In this document: one piece after another, positions 35,097 to 46,787 of the stretch | Numbering within the stretch: the first letter of the stretch is position 1 | How the letters are laid out: each line of letters begins with the position of its first letter | NCBI GenBank assembly: GCA_022385755.1 | Contig: MU278367.1 | Coordinates: 434,001-498,000 of the forward strand | Source: Trametopsis cervina | Lineage: Eukaryota > Basidiomycota > Agaricomycetes > Polyporales > Irpicaceae | Direction: 5' to 3' | Length of the DNA: 64,000 nt | Made by a program: the position numbers and the translations under genes | Notes under the pieces: model-generated | The model's database searches: none | What the model was told of the DNA's origin: nothing | What the model saw: only the letters and a program-made list of their open reading frames with translations

Positions 35097-35655
35097 ATGG
35101 ATACCGATGAACTCGTTGTTGAATATCCCGTTCTTTCGACCTTTGATTTAGGGCAATCGCCCTACGAGGCCGACCCACAGATAGGGCCGAGCTCTTACAG
35201 AGAATGGACCATTATAATTCTCAGGAACATTGGCAAGAACCCCATGAAGATCCAGGACCTTGAGCTCCAGTGGGGCAAGCTGCATCATGACGGTGAATCT
35301 CCCCCATCTCGCGAGGCTATATATCACTCATATCTCTCACTTTGAAGGCGACAAAGACAATGCTATGAGCCCTGATGATTACAACGGACGTATCATCGAA
35401 GGCGGCGACAGCCTCAGATTCAACACTTGCGGTAGAGCTTTCTCCCCTACTGGAACAGAGGGGCGCTTTTCCCTCGTCGATCCGGAGGACAACAATAAAG
35501 TCATCCGGACATTCCATTGGGATTGCCCTTGGGGAAGCAGGTCGAACAAATTCGAAGTCAATGACCTGAACAATAAATGGATGGTCGAGGCTTCCGGCGC
35601 AAACTTTGAAGGTGGAGCTCTTGGGACTGTCACAGTTGAAGTCCTTAAGAAGTAG
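35097..35655 (+). CDS. Aegerolysin family protein
   Basis: Small beta-structured lipid-binding protein of the aegerolysin family (the group of ostreolysin, pleurotolysin A and Asp-haemolysin). Such proteins recognise sphingolipid-containing membranes and, in several mushrooms, form pores only together with a MACPF partner. Two exons, 35097-35292 and 35348-35655, with one 55-base intron, encode 167 residues. The characteristic core is complete from about residue 34 to the end, including the family's conserved tryptophans and the Asp-Cys-Pro-Trp-Gly segment near 35521. About 30 extra residues precede the core, so the protein is longer than the usual 135-150; they are acidic and not a signal peptide, as expected for a non-classically released family. 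No MACPF gene is present in this window. Role may be defence or fruiting-related, by family knowledge. Confidence 0.92.
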
Positions 35656-36891
35656 TCATAACCCGTAAGTGATTCCGCATTGGTATACGATATGCGCTGA
35701 CCAAATGACTGTAGCGTTTCATGAGATATCATTCCATCTCAGTATGGTCAGAAGTCAGCGGGGACGTGAATATGTGCGAGAGTGCGCTTGCCGTTGTGAT
35801 TGCTGGACATTTGCATCCTTCGGTCGTCTCATCCACCTATCAAAGACCCATTTTGTTTGTTATTGATGTGTCATATGTCAGAATATATGTTCCTTTCAGC
35901 GATTCTGTAGCTGCTAGTGATTATTAGTAGTGGCTGGGGACGTCGATCGAACTACAGGCTACAATAAGACGTCAACAGTAAGACCAGGTATCCCAGCAGA
36001 TATTCACTGGTCTGTCACGATAGCCGTCCACAATCAGAGAAGGTTATCGTTGTTCGAGTCGTGCACGACAGTCTCTATACAATAAATTACACAATAAGCT
36101 CCTATGAGAATGGTATAGCTCATATCCCGGATCCCCTGTTAAGACGCATACATGGAACAAACAGAAATAAGTGGTACAGGTATAGACAGGGTATACAGGG
36201 AGACAATTCAGAGAGGAGACTTGCCTTGCGAGTACGCTCGCAAACAATGGACAAGAGGCTGGTACACAACAGCTGCTGCGTTTAGATGCGCGTCCGCTGC
36301 AGCTGGGACGCTCTAGACGGATAATTTAACAAACAGAACAAGCTTCGTATGAGAAATGGTACACACCGATACTGCGTTAGCTAGTTCTATATTCTGCAAC
36401 AGGTGATTGCTTGCCAGGCGGATCATATGCCAAGCATCCTCAAAGCCATTTAGTTTCTCGCTGATATCACTGGCTTCCCGTTTTCCGGTCTTGACAGTTG
36501 AATTGGACTTCGAATCCGACCGCTCTAGTAGCGGTTGCGCTACGTACGGCTTAGTGCTGTCTTACGATGCAAGATTTCTAAAGCGACTCACTATCATTGG
36601 CAAGTTCTATGTCGATTCGTACGAACGGGCCTGTGAATATAGAGGTCAGTTAAGAGACATTCGTTCGTATTCATACGAGGAAACACACCGCAAGTGAACC
36701 GTATGCTTGCCACCTGAGACAGCATCTTATGAAATACGGAAATTATTGCAATCAAAAGCTTTTGTAGCACCTGTGAAGACGTGAGGCAGCGAAAAGAGAG
36801 ACCGATTATAGAACACGCACATTCCATATCGACATGCATAGCCTAGAAGAACTTTTAGTGGGTCTACATTTCGAGTCGAGACAAGCAAAGC
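35656..36891. other. Intergenic, nothing supportable
   Basis: About 1.2 kb between convergent genes, relatively AT-rich. No open frame over about 100 codons, no repeat and no RNA gene is seen. It includes the 3' UTRs of the aegerolysin and of the unknown minus-strand gene. Confidence 0.5.
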
Positions 36892-37570
36892 TTACTCCTC
36901 AACGCCGGTCCAGAAGCTACCCCAGAAGCCGCCCTTCTCCGCCTCTTGTCTAAGGTAGCTAGACACCTTGGTAGGAAATACTTCAACTTGTTTCGCTAAT
37001 TCATGGAATCGCGCTGATGTCTTGCGTGCTGCTTCCTGGTGGATGGGTGTGGTCTGATACAAGTAAGTAATCGAAGGTGAGAGTACCACCAAACTCCATC
37101 TACCTCGAGGAACTTATTGATCATTAGTTTCTTTTCATCGGGATTCATAGGACCTTCGGATAACGGCACCAGGACTGTTCCATAATCTGTCGGATTAGGT
37201 TGGTATCAATGGTCAAACTCGGTGCACAATACACCACATACTGTTCAAAAAGCTGGCGCATTGGCTTGCGTTCAATTGCGAGTCTCGATACAGCTTTCGG
37301 TGCTTCTACAAGAATCTTCAGGAGGATTGTAATACGTCTGTAAGAACGGCAACACACCTTAAACAGCTGCTCCCACTCCCTGCTTAGAGCATGATCCTCA
37401 CCAATTTGTGGCGTGGATTCCAGCTGCGCCGAAACCGACTTGAACAGCCGCTGTATCTCTTCATGGTCTTTCAAGAGCTGCGCAAATGATCCCTTCAAAT
37501 CTCGTTCGGCTTGGAGGTCCTCGTATCTTGGTGGCGGTGGCGGGTAAGTTGCTGGTGCTCCAGTCGACAT
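36892..37570 (-). CDS. Hypothetical protein with proline-rich N-terminus
   Basis: The first in-frame ATG is at 37570 and the product begins MSTGAPATYPPPPPRYEDLQ, with a PPxY-like motif. It continues with a charged helical region (GSFAQLLKDHEEIQRLFKSV) to about 37362, where a GTGTGT donor starts a 48-base in-frame intron. A further intron lies between about 37250 and 37190, but I could not fix its phase. Later segments include YGTVLVPLSEGPMNPDEKK, an intron after NKFLE near 37100, and the C-terminus (SSYLRQEAEKGGFWGSFWTG, then VEE and stop at 36892). Size is about 180-200 residues, with no signal peptide. The composition looks like a genuine soluble helical protein. I do not recognise the family. 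Confidence 0.65.
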
Positions 37571-38243
37571 CCTGGGCAAATCACGTAGACGAGCAGAGTA
37601 TATCTCAGTTCGCAAACGTCCGTTGGCCAGAATAATAGACGAAGATCTCGACAAGCCGTAGCTTCAGCGCAGACATGAGAGTAACACGAGGCAGGATGCG
37701 CGCTAAATAGTAATCAAGGTTATCTAATCGAGTACTCTTGGGCTCACGGTACGATGCACACAGCAGTCATGACTGAGGCCTTGAGGCCTGGCTCGGGGAG
37801 CTGACATATACAGTAAAAAAAGGCAGTCCTTCATTAGCAGGAGAGAAAATAAGTACAAGAATAGTAAGTTGTAGGTCATCACTATTCTGAGCGTCGTTCG
37901 TAGTATACATGCAGAACGTAATAGGTTTTCTACCGTAACGGAAGTCAAGGGTCCATTCGTGCCCTAATACAGTTCGTAATCAGATCATGAGGGGGTAGGT
38001 CGTGAGATCATGTTAGAGTCCGGACTCTCCTAGAGCGGATAAGGAGAAGATGGAAGGATATAGCATATACACCTCTATTTGGAGAATAGAGCACCGGAAT
38101 GGAGAGGATGATGACGAGAGTATGTGAGACGAACCAGTTTTGCAGAGGGCCCGGGGTATTTTCCAGAACTTGTGTAAAAGCATGGAGAGGGTTTGTTGTC
38201 ATGAACACAACCAATATAATCGCGGTACGACGCCAATCACAGC
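37571..38243. other. Intergenic, nothing supportable
   Basis: About 670 bases between two minus-strand genes; it holds the promoter of the first and the 3' end of the second. AT-rich, no repeat or RNA gene recognised. Confidence 0.5.
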
Positions 38244-40895
38244 TCATATGCCCCAGATGCGCGTTTGAGCAGCGAGGTGCGCAGGCAGTCCTCCGCCTCG
38301 GATCCCTGGAAGGCTCCACATCGCCATGGGCTGGAATCTCTGCCCACAGAAAACTCCGGGGACATGCCCAAATGAGTTGTCTGATCCTCGGACTCCACCA
38401 TTTTCCAACAGGTCAAGGGCAGCGGAGGAAGGAACTTCGCTAACGGCATCAGGGCTGGCGCGCATATCCACGGTACGTTCTCTCCATTGAATAATGGCTT
38501 CCTTCTTGCGGTTCGCCTCCACGAGGGCATGATGTTCCTGACTGACACCGGCCACCTGAGAGGGGCTCCCGCGTGTTTCACCGGCCTCTTCATCTATCGA
38601 GCTAGGCATCCGAGCCTGCTGATGGACATTGAAGGTGTCTGGACTCCAATAAGATCTCTCGGGTCGTGAGTTCGCCGGCGAGTTCTCTTTGTAGGAATCT
38701 CCATATGGAATGACCGGCCTAATAACTGGAGTCTCCCCTATCATCCATCTCTGCCACCCATCGTCGAGAGCTTCCAAACCACGCGCCGTGCCTCCAAGCA
38801 GGAATGCATCAGCAATACTGCAAACATCGACGATGTTCAGCTCAGAGAGCATCTGACCGTACAGTTCCACTACGCGTACAGGGTGTTAGCTGCATGCAGA
38901 TCCCATCAATACGGGAAACCCACTTTGAACATGGTTCAGATGGGCCTTGATGGTGGTGAGGGAAGCCTCAAGGGGTGATGGACCTGCAGCGATGGCATTA
39001 CGGGGTATTGGCGAGTTATTACGGTTAAATAGCATCGTGCAGTTTGAGTCTGTCGTTTCCTTCCTGATGGGCTGAGCGGGAACACGCGACAGTGGTGATT
39101 GTGTTCTGTCATCGACCTGAGAGCTTGGCACGCGGACCTGAGTGTCTCCGGTATATTCTTCAAATATCATGCCAGGCTCGGAGACGCCTATGCTTGCCTG
39201 ACGCAGGCGACCGTCAAATTGTTTATGATAGTCCTCCAAGGTCTGGAGACCGTGCGTGACACCCTGATCGTGAAATTCGTTCAACATGAAAATGACAATA
39301 TTTTCAGGCAAAGCCTTCAGCATTGAGTAATATTTGACCACTGCAAGAGAACAAACATGTCAGCCGTAGCCCCACATCATAAAAAGCTGGCTCATACACG
39401 GATCGCCCGCACAACGCCTGATACAGTCGATAAGGATCTGGCGATCTAAATTTCTTGCCGGTGCTGTCGGGGGAGTGCAAGGATGTGGGTCTCCGTCGAT
39501 GGGGGCAACAGCAGGCGAACCTTAACAATGTATATTAGCGGGACTTTTAGGAAAAGGTTTGGACGACGGAGCGCACTGAAATCAGCAAGACCAAGAATGT
39601 TCCCGCGCGGTATTTCAGGCGGTGTCTTCTGAACAGGTGAGAGCTGACTCGATACACCGTTAAACGAGACGGGCGACAAGAGCGAGAGCGAACGGGATGC
39701 GCCACGCGCAACCGGGGCGGCAGCGTCTACGGTCGGGATCAATATAGCACACACGAACAACGCCCGACGTCACTCACCGATGGCCACAGGGTCTGGCGAC
39801 ATTTCTTCAGGCTCTTCGTGGATGATCTGAGTGGTAGTATCGGCCTGCTGACCCGCTAATTCATCATCTTTCGAATCCTCAGGCAACGTCAAGCCTTCCA
39901 AGTTCGGAGTGGGAACAGGCGCAATGCATCCATCGTCGACCTCTTCGATTTCGACCTCGATGGGCGATGGATCGGGTAGCTCGCTTCCTGCCTTCTCACA
40001 ATCCGGCAGACCAGGCACGCGAATCTCGTCCCGGTTGAAGGTCGCGGTCGCTGGGGTCGGAGGACAGGAGCAACAGCATGCGCTCGGGGTGCTCGGAGTA
40101 GAAGAAGAGTATAACGACGGCAAAGGTGCGTTGACGTTAACGGTGAGGAACGGTTGCCCGCGGTAATAACTGTAACGTCCAGGGCGGGCGTGGTACGGGT
40201 GCTCAGTGCCATCGGGCGAGTCTTCGTCAGCCGAGTCTACGGCCTCCGCCTCATGTGCAACCGTACAGCCAGAACTGGAAGTTACGGTCCCGCAGCCAAC
40301 GTTCACAGTAAGGTTCGAAGTTGCCGGGTAGGTAGAGAACTTCTCAGCAGACTTCGTGGCTTGACCGAGAAACGCATAGGGGTTGTCGAAGTCTAACAGA
40401 CGTGGAGTGATGTCCTTGGTCCGCCCCTGTGGTTCCAAGAGGCATGTTCAATATGAACGGTCCCTCAGAGAGCAATGATGATACCTTGACAAGTCTATAG
40501 AATTCCTTTGCCTTTTGCTTATAAGTCTTCGATTTGACCGCTAAATCCTCCTTTGCTGGAATGTCGCTGGTCACAAGCGAGAAGAGCTCATTGCGCTGTA
40601 TGCCAAGCCTGAAACGAATTGCTTAGACTTTGTTGTGGCACATGATCATACAAAGGACGTACACTTCGTGAACCCCATTCATACCCAGGAATGTCCCCTG
40701 CCGCAGACCATGTCGACGGCCGTACAAATCCGCAAATCCTCGGCGCCTGTACTGATCCCCCGACGCGACGTCACGCTTGGCGAGCCATTGGGGAATAAGC
40801 TGCGAGAGGGGACGCTCCTGGCGAGTATATGCGGCAGAGGGATGGTCTGTTGACTTGATGTTCAAATGGGGAAGAACAGATTGGAAGTCAAGCAT
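38244..40895 (-). CDS. Unknown multi-exon protein with an internal module repeat
   Basis: Exons at 40663-40895, 40485-40608, 39778-40426, about 39593-39726, about 39397-39527, 38926-39339 and 38244-38869 join to roughly 770 residues, all with phase-compatible GT-AG introns except one boundary near 39590 that is uncertain. The product starts MLDFQSVLPHLNIKS. A helical segment KSKTYKQKAKEFYRLVK precedes a long acidic, Ser/Pro/Thr-rich disordered region. Two similar modules follow: VKYYSMLKALPENIVIFMLN and onwards at about 39200-39339, and ELYGQMLSELNIVDVCSIAD and onwards at about 38730-38869. Each begins at an exon start after a phase-1 intron and contains HGLQTLEDYHKQF or RGLEALDDGWQRW. The tail is low-complexity. 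I recognise no family; a scaffold or regulatory role is only a guess. Confidence 0.7.
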
Positions 40896-43865
40896 AGGGC
40901 AGTAGAGTTGAGCTGGCTTGTAGTGGACGATAACGATGAGCAAGGAAGAATTGGTGGCGGGGCTGTGTAGAGAAACTTGGCGCAGGGCGCGGACTTCTTA
41001 TACACATAGTCTGTGAAATGGCAGAGACATCACTCCGTCCAGATCTCTTAGAAACGTAAACGGTCGGTACGCCGCGAAGGACAACCGTTGCTTGACCCTT
41101 CGAACGTACACACAACATACAATTGTGGAGTCCGATGTATGTGTGGCGAGCAGCAACAGCAGCATGATAGGCGAGAATATCCCCGGCGGCATAATGGGAG
41201 AACAAGGAAGCATATACTGGGTCAACAACAAGTTGCAATTCAATGACACTTGAGATCTGAAGGGAACCAGCGGTGTCAGAGAACAAAAGCAAGTGAGAAA
41301 TTTGACGCTTGGCCTGCTACCTCAATTCATTCCCATGCCGACTATGCCTAACTTCCACGTCCGTATCTCTGCATCTACACACACTAGATCATGTCGATAG
41401 GCTGATGTACGGTCCCGCCTCCGACCTTAGCAGACATCGAGTGACCTCCGATTGTGTGCACACCGTCACCATGTCCCGCGGCGTGGCAATAGTACCGTAC
41501 TAGGAGAGACCTTTAAGCGAGCCCAAGTTTGTGTTTTTGTGCAAGATATTCGTGACATTAGGTCGGCCAGGTTGAGTGAATGCAATGAATCAGGATACAA
41601 ACTTTACTGACAAGGCACCGTCTTGCTTACCCGCCAGCGGTTTTCCCACGCACGCTCGCGGTCACGTGCAGCCTTGCAGTTCTGCCGAATTTCGAAACGC
41701 CATCGTTCTTCTAAAGTCGTACTTGTTGCGTGCCCTGGCCATACGATTGAGTCTTGTAAGCTTTCGGTAGCTTCATAACTGTGCCTCTTTGCCCGCTTCA
41801 GGATTGACATTCCTCCCAATAGGCTAACTCATGGCGCGAGGCTCAAAACCCTGCATAATAAGTACGTGGCTCCTCGGGACTTGGAGCAAGAAAACAGCTC
41901 AGCGTTTTTGATCTAGTGCTGTACGAGGTAAGCTCCATTGATCATCAACGCATTCCAAAGGACAGGGATGTACTGTAAGCAAGAAAAGATCTGAATGAGT
42001 GCATTTAGACATTGGCCACCCTTTTCCAGCCATCGAAGCACGCCCGCAAGAAATACAGCCGGCCGTTTCGCCTTCAGGTCACTGCAGGACCTGTGCTACA
42101 GAATCACATCGCCGGAAGTTCTACCCTCACCCAGTGATTGTGTTTCCACCCGGGCCCAAAAATCTCCCAAGTATCCGCAGGCGCCGCCGAAGCCACGTAT
42201 CCTGGAGGCGCGGAGCTCTATCTCTCTGAACACGGGCACACGTCGGACTGTACTCATCCCTTACATTGTGTGGCCGTCCGTGTTAACGCACGGTCTGGTC
42301 AGTGCACGATTACCGAATATACCGGCAGTCGGGAATTGCAGCTGCGTGGTCAGCGCTCAGCGCTCAGTACTGGTCAGCACGGCGGCAGTGAAGTCTGGCA
42401 CAAGCGAGCTATCGAGTCATACTTGGGGTTGGATAGCCTGAGGTACGTGGGATGTTTCCTGCTTGGGTGGCCGCTAACCGTCAGTGCCGCGCTGAGAAGG
42501 ACATTTTGATTCTGCCGCTGCAATCTACTTCCGTCTCTGACGACGTCCGCGAGGTGCTTCCTCTGATCTGTAGGTCAGTAATTTGTCAAGAAACAAGCCC
42601 ATCCCGGCGTTTTGTCGCAACATGCTGAGTGCACACTCCCTGGAAGTACACGGTTTTTCTGCCGAGTGGCTCGATTATGGGACGAAGACTTCCAAAGTCG
42701 CACTGCAGAGATGTGCGTAGGTTGCATTTTATTCCGAGACCCTTTTTCTCAACCATAATTATCCATGTATTATCCCATGAAACGCGTTCACCAGCGGAGC
42801 GATCGGTGACTCGTGCCAAAACCCGGACGGAAAGCAACCTAAGTCGCATTGGCAAATTACAACGGAGGATTACACGCCACACGCTGGACGTCCAGTATGC
42901 TGAGTAAGGTCGCGAGTTTGATCTACCTAGTGGCTGATATCGATCAACGCAGTAGGTACCGTAGTGCTCGCTGAGATGGAAGTGTTGATGCACGTCGGAG
43001 CTCACGGTCGCAATCATCGCAGTTACGGGCAACATAGCCTCGGAAGATCCTGTTAATTCATCGACCGTATGCAGTTCCTACTCCGACGCACCTACACGGT
43101 AAATCACGCGCCCGCATGATGTGCAGAAATGCTGCGTTCACAGGTATGTGTACGCACAAAGGCCACTGGTGCCGTTGAACTATATAAAGCATAGCAGGCA
43201 GGCACGGTCTGCTGCGTTCGTGAGATGCAAGTACCAGAGCCGGTGGGACGATCTGACTCGGTGCGGTTCGACTAGACCATGTGTAAATGATAGTCCGTCT
43301 CCATCCGAGCCGCCTCCATCGATGGAGTGCTGTCCGTGGGGCTACGCAGCAGCCTGGTCTGAGCCTGTTCAGTCTTCACTGAGTAGTTGAGGTGATTGCG
43401 AGCACTGCAATGACGACGAGGCGTAGTGTATGAATTTAGTACACTGGTCAACTACTGATATTTCGAGTGCTCGTTATGCCTGACTAACTGTGCGGACTTG
43501 AGATAAGGAACGGTCAGGAGACCCACAAGGGTGCTTATCTCGATCAGTAGTGATGGATCGCAGAGCGACTGAATGGCGGTTTCAGAGCGGCCCGATGCCG
43601 ACAGGCTTTGTCAGCTTTTCCAGAGACCTGTTTAGGAGCCAAGCCAGGCTGGACTTGTTCCTCATCTTCAGTCGCAATTTGCTCAAACCTCTCTCCTCTC
43701 CACCATCACGTCGTCCCGCCTCTGCAACCTGCGTACATCTGCGCTCATCCCGACGACACTCGTCGTATCCTTCGAGTATGGCCGTACACTCCTCCTCGCC
43801 CAGGCTGCCCGCTGACTGTCCCCATTAGCGCATAGCGACCCCAAGCACGCAATTCACTCCGAAAG
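40896..43865. other. Gene-poor intergenic region
   Basis: About 3 kb between divergent genes. The open frames, up to about 150 codons, overlap on opposite strands and carry no motif; several start with non-ATG codons. A run of CAG/AGC-type triplets lies near 41150-41165. It presumably contains the promoters of the unknown gene (minus) and the bZIP gene (plus). I cannot support a gene here. Confidence 0.45.
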
Positions 43866-44876
43866 ATGGCACCTTCAAATTTGCAAGGGCTCAACATTGT
43901 CCACCCTCCCCAGCCCCAAAATCCGTACCTGTCAGACCAGGATCTCCTCTCTGTCCCGCCGTTCCCGGACCTCAGTGCACAGCTCGACCTGTGGACCAAT
44001 CTCAATTTTCAGTCGGACGAACCTCTCATCTCGTCCAAGGATAGGCTATCCCATGAGAAACGGAGACCTTCCAGCGCAGGCAGTGACGACGAAACCGACA
44101 AGTACCACCTCCTTGAGGAGGAACAGCTACAGGGCAATGGCAAAATCGCGGACTCGGGTTCGCACGAGAACGTTGTCACCGGAACTGTCATCCCGTCTGC
44201 CCCGGTGCAGTCTTCCACGGGTGCAGGGTCTCTTGCGCAACTTAACGCGTTCGATATCGGGAGCCTCCTCGCAAGCTTCGGCGTAGACCCCTTCCAAGTC
44301 CCCACAAACGCCCTCCAGATGCCCCCTGCCGCACCCTCGCTGGCTCAGCTGCTTTCCTACCACACCGGGCAGAATCTGAGTCCGCTCACCATACCATCCA
44401 AGCCCGCCTCATCCCAGGCCAATACCCAACCGGCGTCCGCTTCTTCCCAGGCTCCTGATTCCATTTCGTCATCTACTTCGTCTTCATATCCCGCCACGAA
44501 GCGCGCGCGTACGTCACGTTCGATTTCCGGCGATCAGGCAGAGCTAGCAGAGCCCACTTCCCCGGAAGATGATGACAGATCTTCAGCAACTCCAGTTACT
44601 GCTGCGGAGGACAAGCGGAGGAGAAACACCGCCGCATCTGCTCGCTTCCGTCTGAAGAAGAAAGAGAGGGAGGCCGCGCTTGAGAAGAAGGCAAAGGAGC
44701 TTGAGACGAGAGTTGGAGAGTTGGAGAAGGAATGCGAGGCGCTGAGGAGAGAGAACGGGTGGCTAAAGGGTCTGGTGGTTGGCGTCACAGGCGCGGGCGC
44801 GGGTGCCGTTCAGACGCAGCAAAACAGCGTGGGAGCGAAGCGAGGACGTGAAGACGAGCTGCAAGCACAGGCATAG
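43866..44876 (+). CDS. bZIP transcription factor, CYS3/MetR-like
   Basis: A single-exon gene for a 336-residue nuclear DNA-binding protein. The basic region at about residues 249-275 (DKRRRNTAASARFRLKKKER) matches the form found in Neurospora CYS-3 and Aspergillus MetR, regulators of sulfur uptake and sulfur amino-acid synthesis: Asn, Ala-Ala and Ser-Ala-Arg-Phe-Arg are all present. The leucine zipper follows to about 305 with heptad-spaced hydrophobic residues in ELETRVGELEKECEALRREN. The N-terminus (LQGLNIVHPPQPQNPYLSDQ) is short and hydrophobic, then a long Ser/Pro/Gln-rich activation-type region. A sulfur role follows from family resemblance of the basic region only; GCN4-like or other bZIP roles remain possible. 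Confidence 0.85.
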   Translation: MAPSNLQGLNIVHPPQPQNPYLSDQDLLSVPPFPDLSAQLDLWTNLNFQSDEPLISSKDRLSHEKRRPSSAGSDDETDKYHLLEEEQLQGNGKIADSGSHENVVTGTVIPSAPVQSSTGAGSLAQLNAFDIGSLLASFGVDPFQVPTNALQMPPAAPSLAQLLSYHTGQNLSPLTIPSKPASSQANTQPASASSQAPDSISSSTSSSYPATKRARTSRSISGDQAELAEPTSPEDDDRSSATPVTAAEDKRRRNTAASARFRLKKKEREAALEKKAKELETRVGELEKECEALRRENGWLKGLVVGVTGAGAGAVQTQQNSVGAKRGREDELQAQA

Positions 44877-46787
44877 ATCTCAGGGCTATGTGTGGTAATT
44901 ATTATTGTTGTATATGTCGTGTTGCGAGCACTGGTCATCGTGTGTCTGCCCTTTTACCCATCCCCTCTGTCCTCTACTCATCACTCATCATCACTCAACC
45001 ACCCATCCGACCTTCCCCACAAGTCTTAATGAACGAACTTAACGGTCTTCATACTGTATTTGTATGTAAGATGAAACGTAGGCTGTTACGGAATGCGAGC
45101 CTGTTTTGTTATTGTTTTTTCAAGTACATAGAAGAGGCTTGCTTGCTGTATCTAGTTAGTGACCATGATCTATGACGAATTGAACTGTGGCCTCTCCGTC
45201 TTCGCGGTGTTCGGTAACATGCGCCATAGCGGCGACTAGTGTCTTCATCAATGTCGGCTTTGCGCTAGTCTCCCTGGAGTACGGTCAGTACGGGACGCAG
45301 CGAACGTTGTGCCTGATACTGCTTGTTTCCCTTCCTCATCCACAACGCTAGCACGGATCTTAGACTGCAATGGCACACCCAAGTCCTGTTTTGAAGCACG
45401 TCTTCGAACGCAATCTCAGGAGGCCTTGTTGCAATGCAACAGTCTTGTTGTACTGATGCACCGATTCGAGCTTCGCAATCCTCTCTGACAAGCTCCTGAC
45501 AGAAGCTACTCCTCTGTCCCTCTACCTACCGGTAACAGATGTGCCATGCCGTCCCACTGCAGTCGTCGCCGCAGAGTTCACGAATAGGCAAACGGTGCCG
45601 GCGCATTCAGCATAGAGTTCGAACTCTCATATCCGTGCGTTTTCCGTCTAACTTGTTGTTCGTCCAGCTGACTCTCCACAGGCCGTAAGCTATGGTTCCA
45701 ATATCCAGCCTCGGCTTCTAACCGTCCGTTATGGTTGCACCGCTGCTCACTCTACACCGTCTCCGCCGACACAGGTCATACAAATTACTGTATTAGCGGG
45801 CCAGAGCCTTAGACTCTGCCTTCTGCGTCGATCCTGCACCAGTCACGGTATGACGATTGACCGCAGTTTAGGAGCATACTCGGCATCGAAGAGAACATCT
45901 CAGGCGAGCATATGAATACGGCGACGATCGTCCACATATGTGCAAGAACCTGCAAATATAGTGAGGGTAACAGGGCCGGCCCTTTGCCCACTGACGATCG
46001 CCTCACTGCGCACTCGTTTGACGTACAAGTCCTCCCAGAAACCGCGATGCAGGCCGGTAGTGCCGATGCGAAGGAAGGTCAGCACAGAGAGGGCGAGCAA
46101 AGTCTATTGGCAACGGATATTGTTATCATGATGATGTCCAATATGCTCTCGCCATCACCTCCACGGAGTATAGGAGGTCTGTGTGTTTACGGTGCTAGTG
46201 AGTATCACCACCGTATCTATCGATCTCTGGAGGCTAATATTCAACATATGTTCAAGCGATATAACAGCGGCCAGGCAATGTATGAAGCGGAAGGCTCGCT
46301 GATCAATGAGATGGGTGATATTGTGGTTCTTATTCCAATTCATGTATGTCGTACCCATTTGGAGTGTTCCACCCTTCTTGCGAGTGAAGACATGCGACTA
46401 TGTAGAGGAGAATCATATTAAATCATCATAGAGACTCTGCGAGGGACTCCGTGATGAACTTTGAACATGCCGAGACTGTAGAGTAGTGCAAAGCGTGCGA
46501 AGTATACTGAACGAGACCAGGCCAGCTTTCCTTTAGAGTTTTATTCCTATCCTTTCTATGCGTCGGCAACAACAATGAAAAATTGATTCACGCATGCGTT
46601 GACAACATGCAGACTCATACACACTGATCTGGAACTATTTTCTCTCAGAGTGTTCGTAGTTCCAGCGTCCTACTTCGGGTCTTGACACTCGGTCACGTGC
46701 TTGATCGATCTGACTGCAATGGGCGTCTGCAGGTGGTACGTGGGCTCTACGGTTGAAGCAACGACCTGCTAATCTGCGCTCTGCTCT
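44877..46787. other. Intergenic, nothing supportable
   Basis: About 1.9 kb between two plus-strand genes. One frame at 45912-46421 (169 codons) overlaps opposing frames and has no motif, so it is not called. No RNA gene is recognised; a palindromic GAGTTCGAACTC at about 45614 resembles a tRNA B box but has no tRNA around it. Confidence 0.5.

Noticed and set aside
40888..41292. 134-codon minus-strand frame upstream of the unknown gene
   Set aside because: It overlaps the start of that gene in another frame, lacks motifs and lies in its promoter.
45600..45630. tRNA B-box-like GAGTTCGAACTC
   Set aside because: It is a simple palindrome; no A box, acceptor stem or anticodon arm can be drawn around it.
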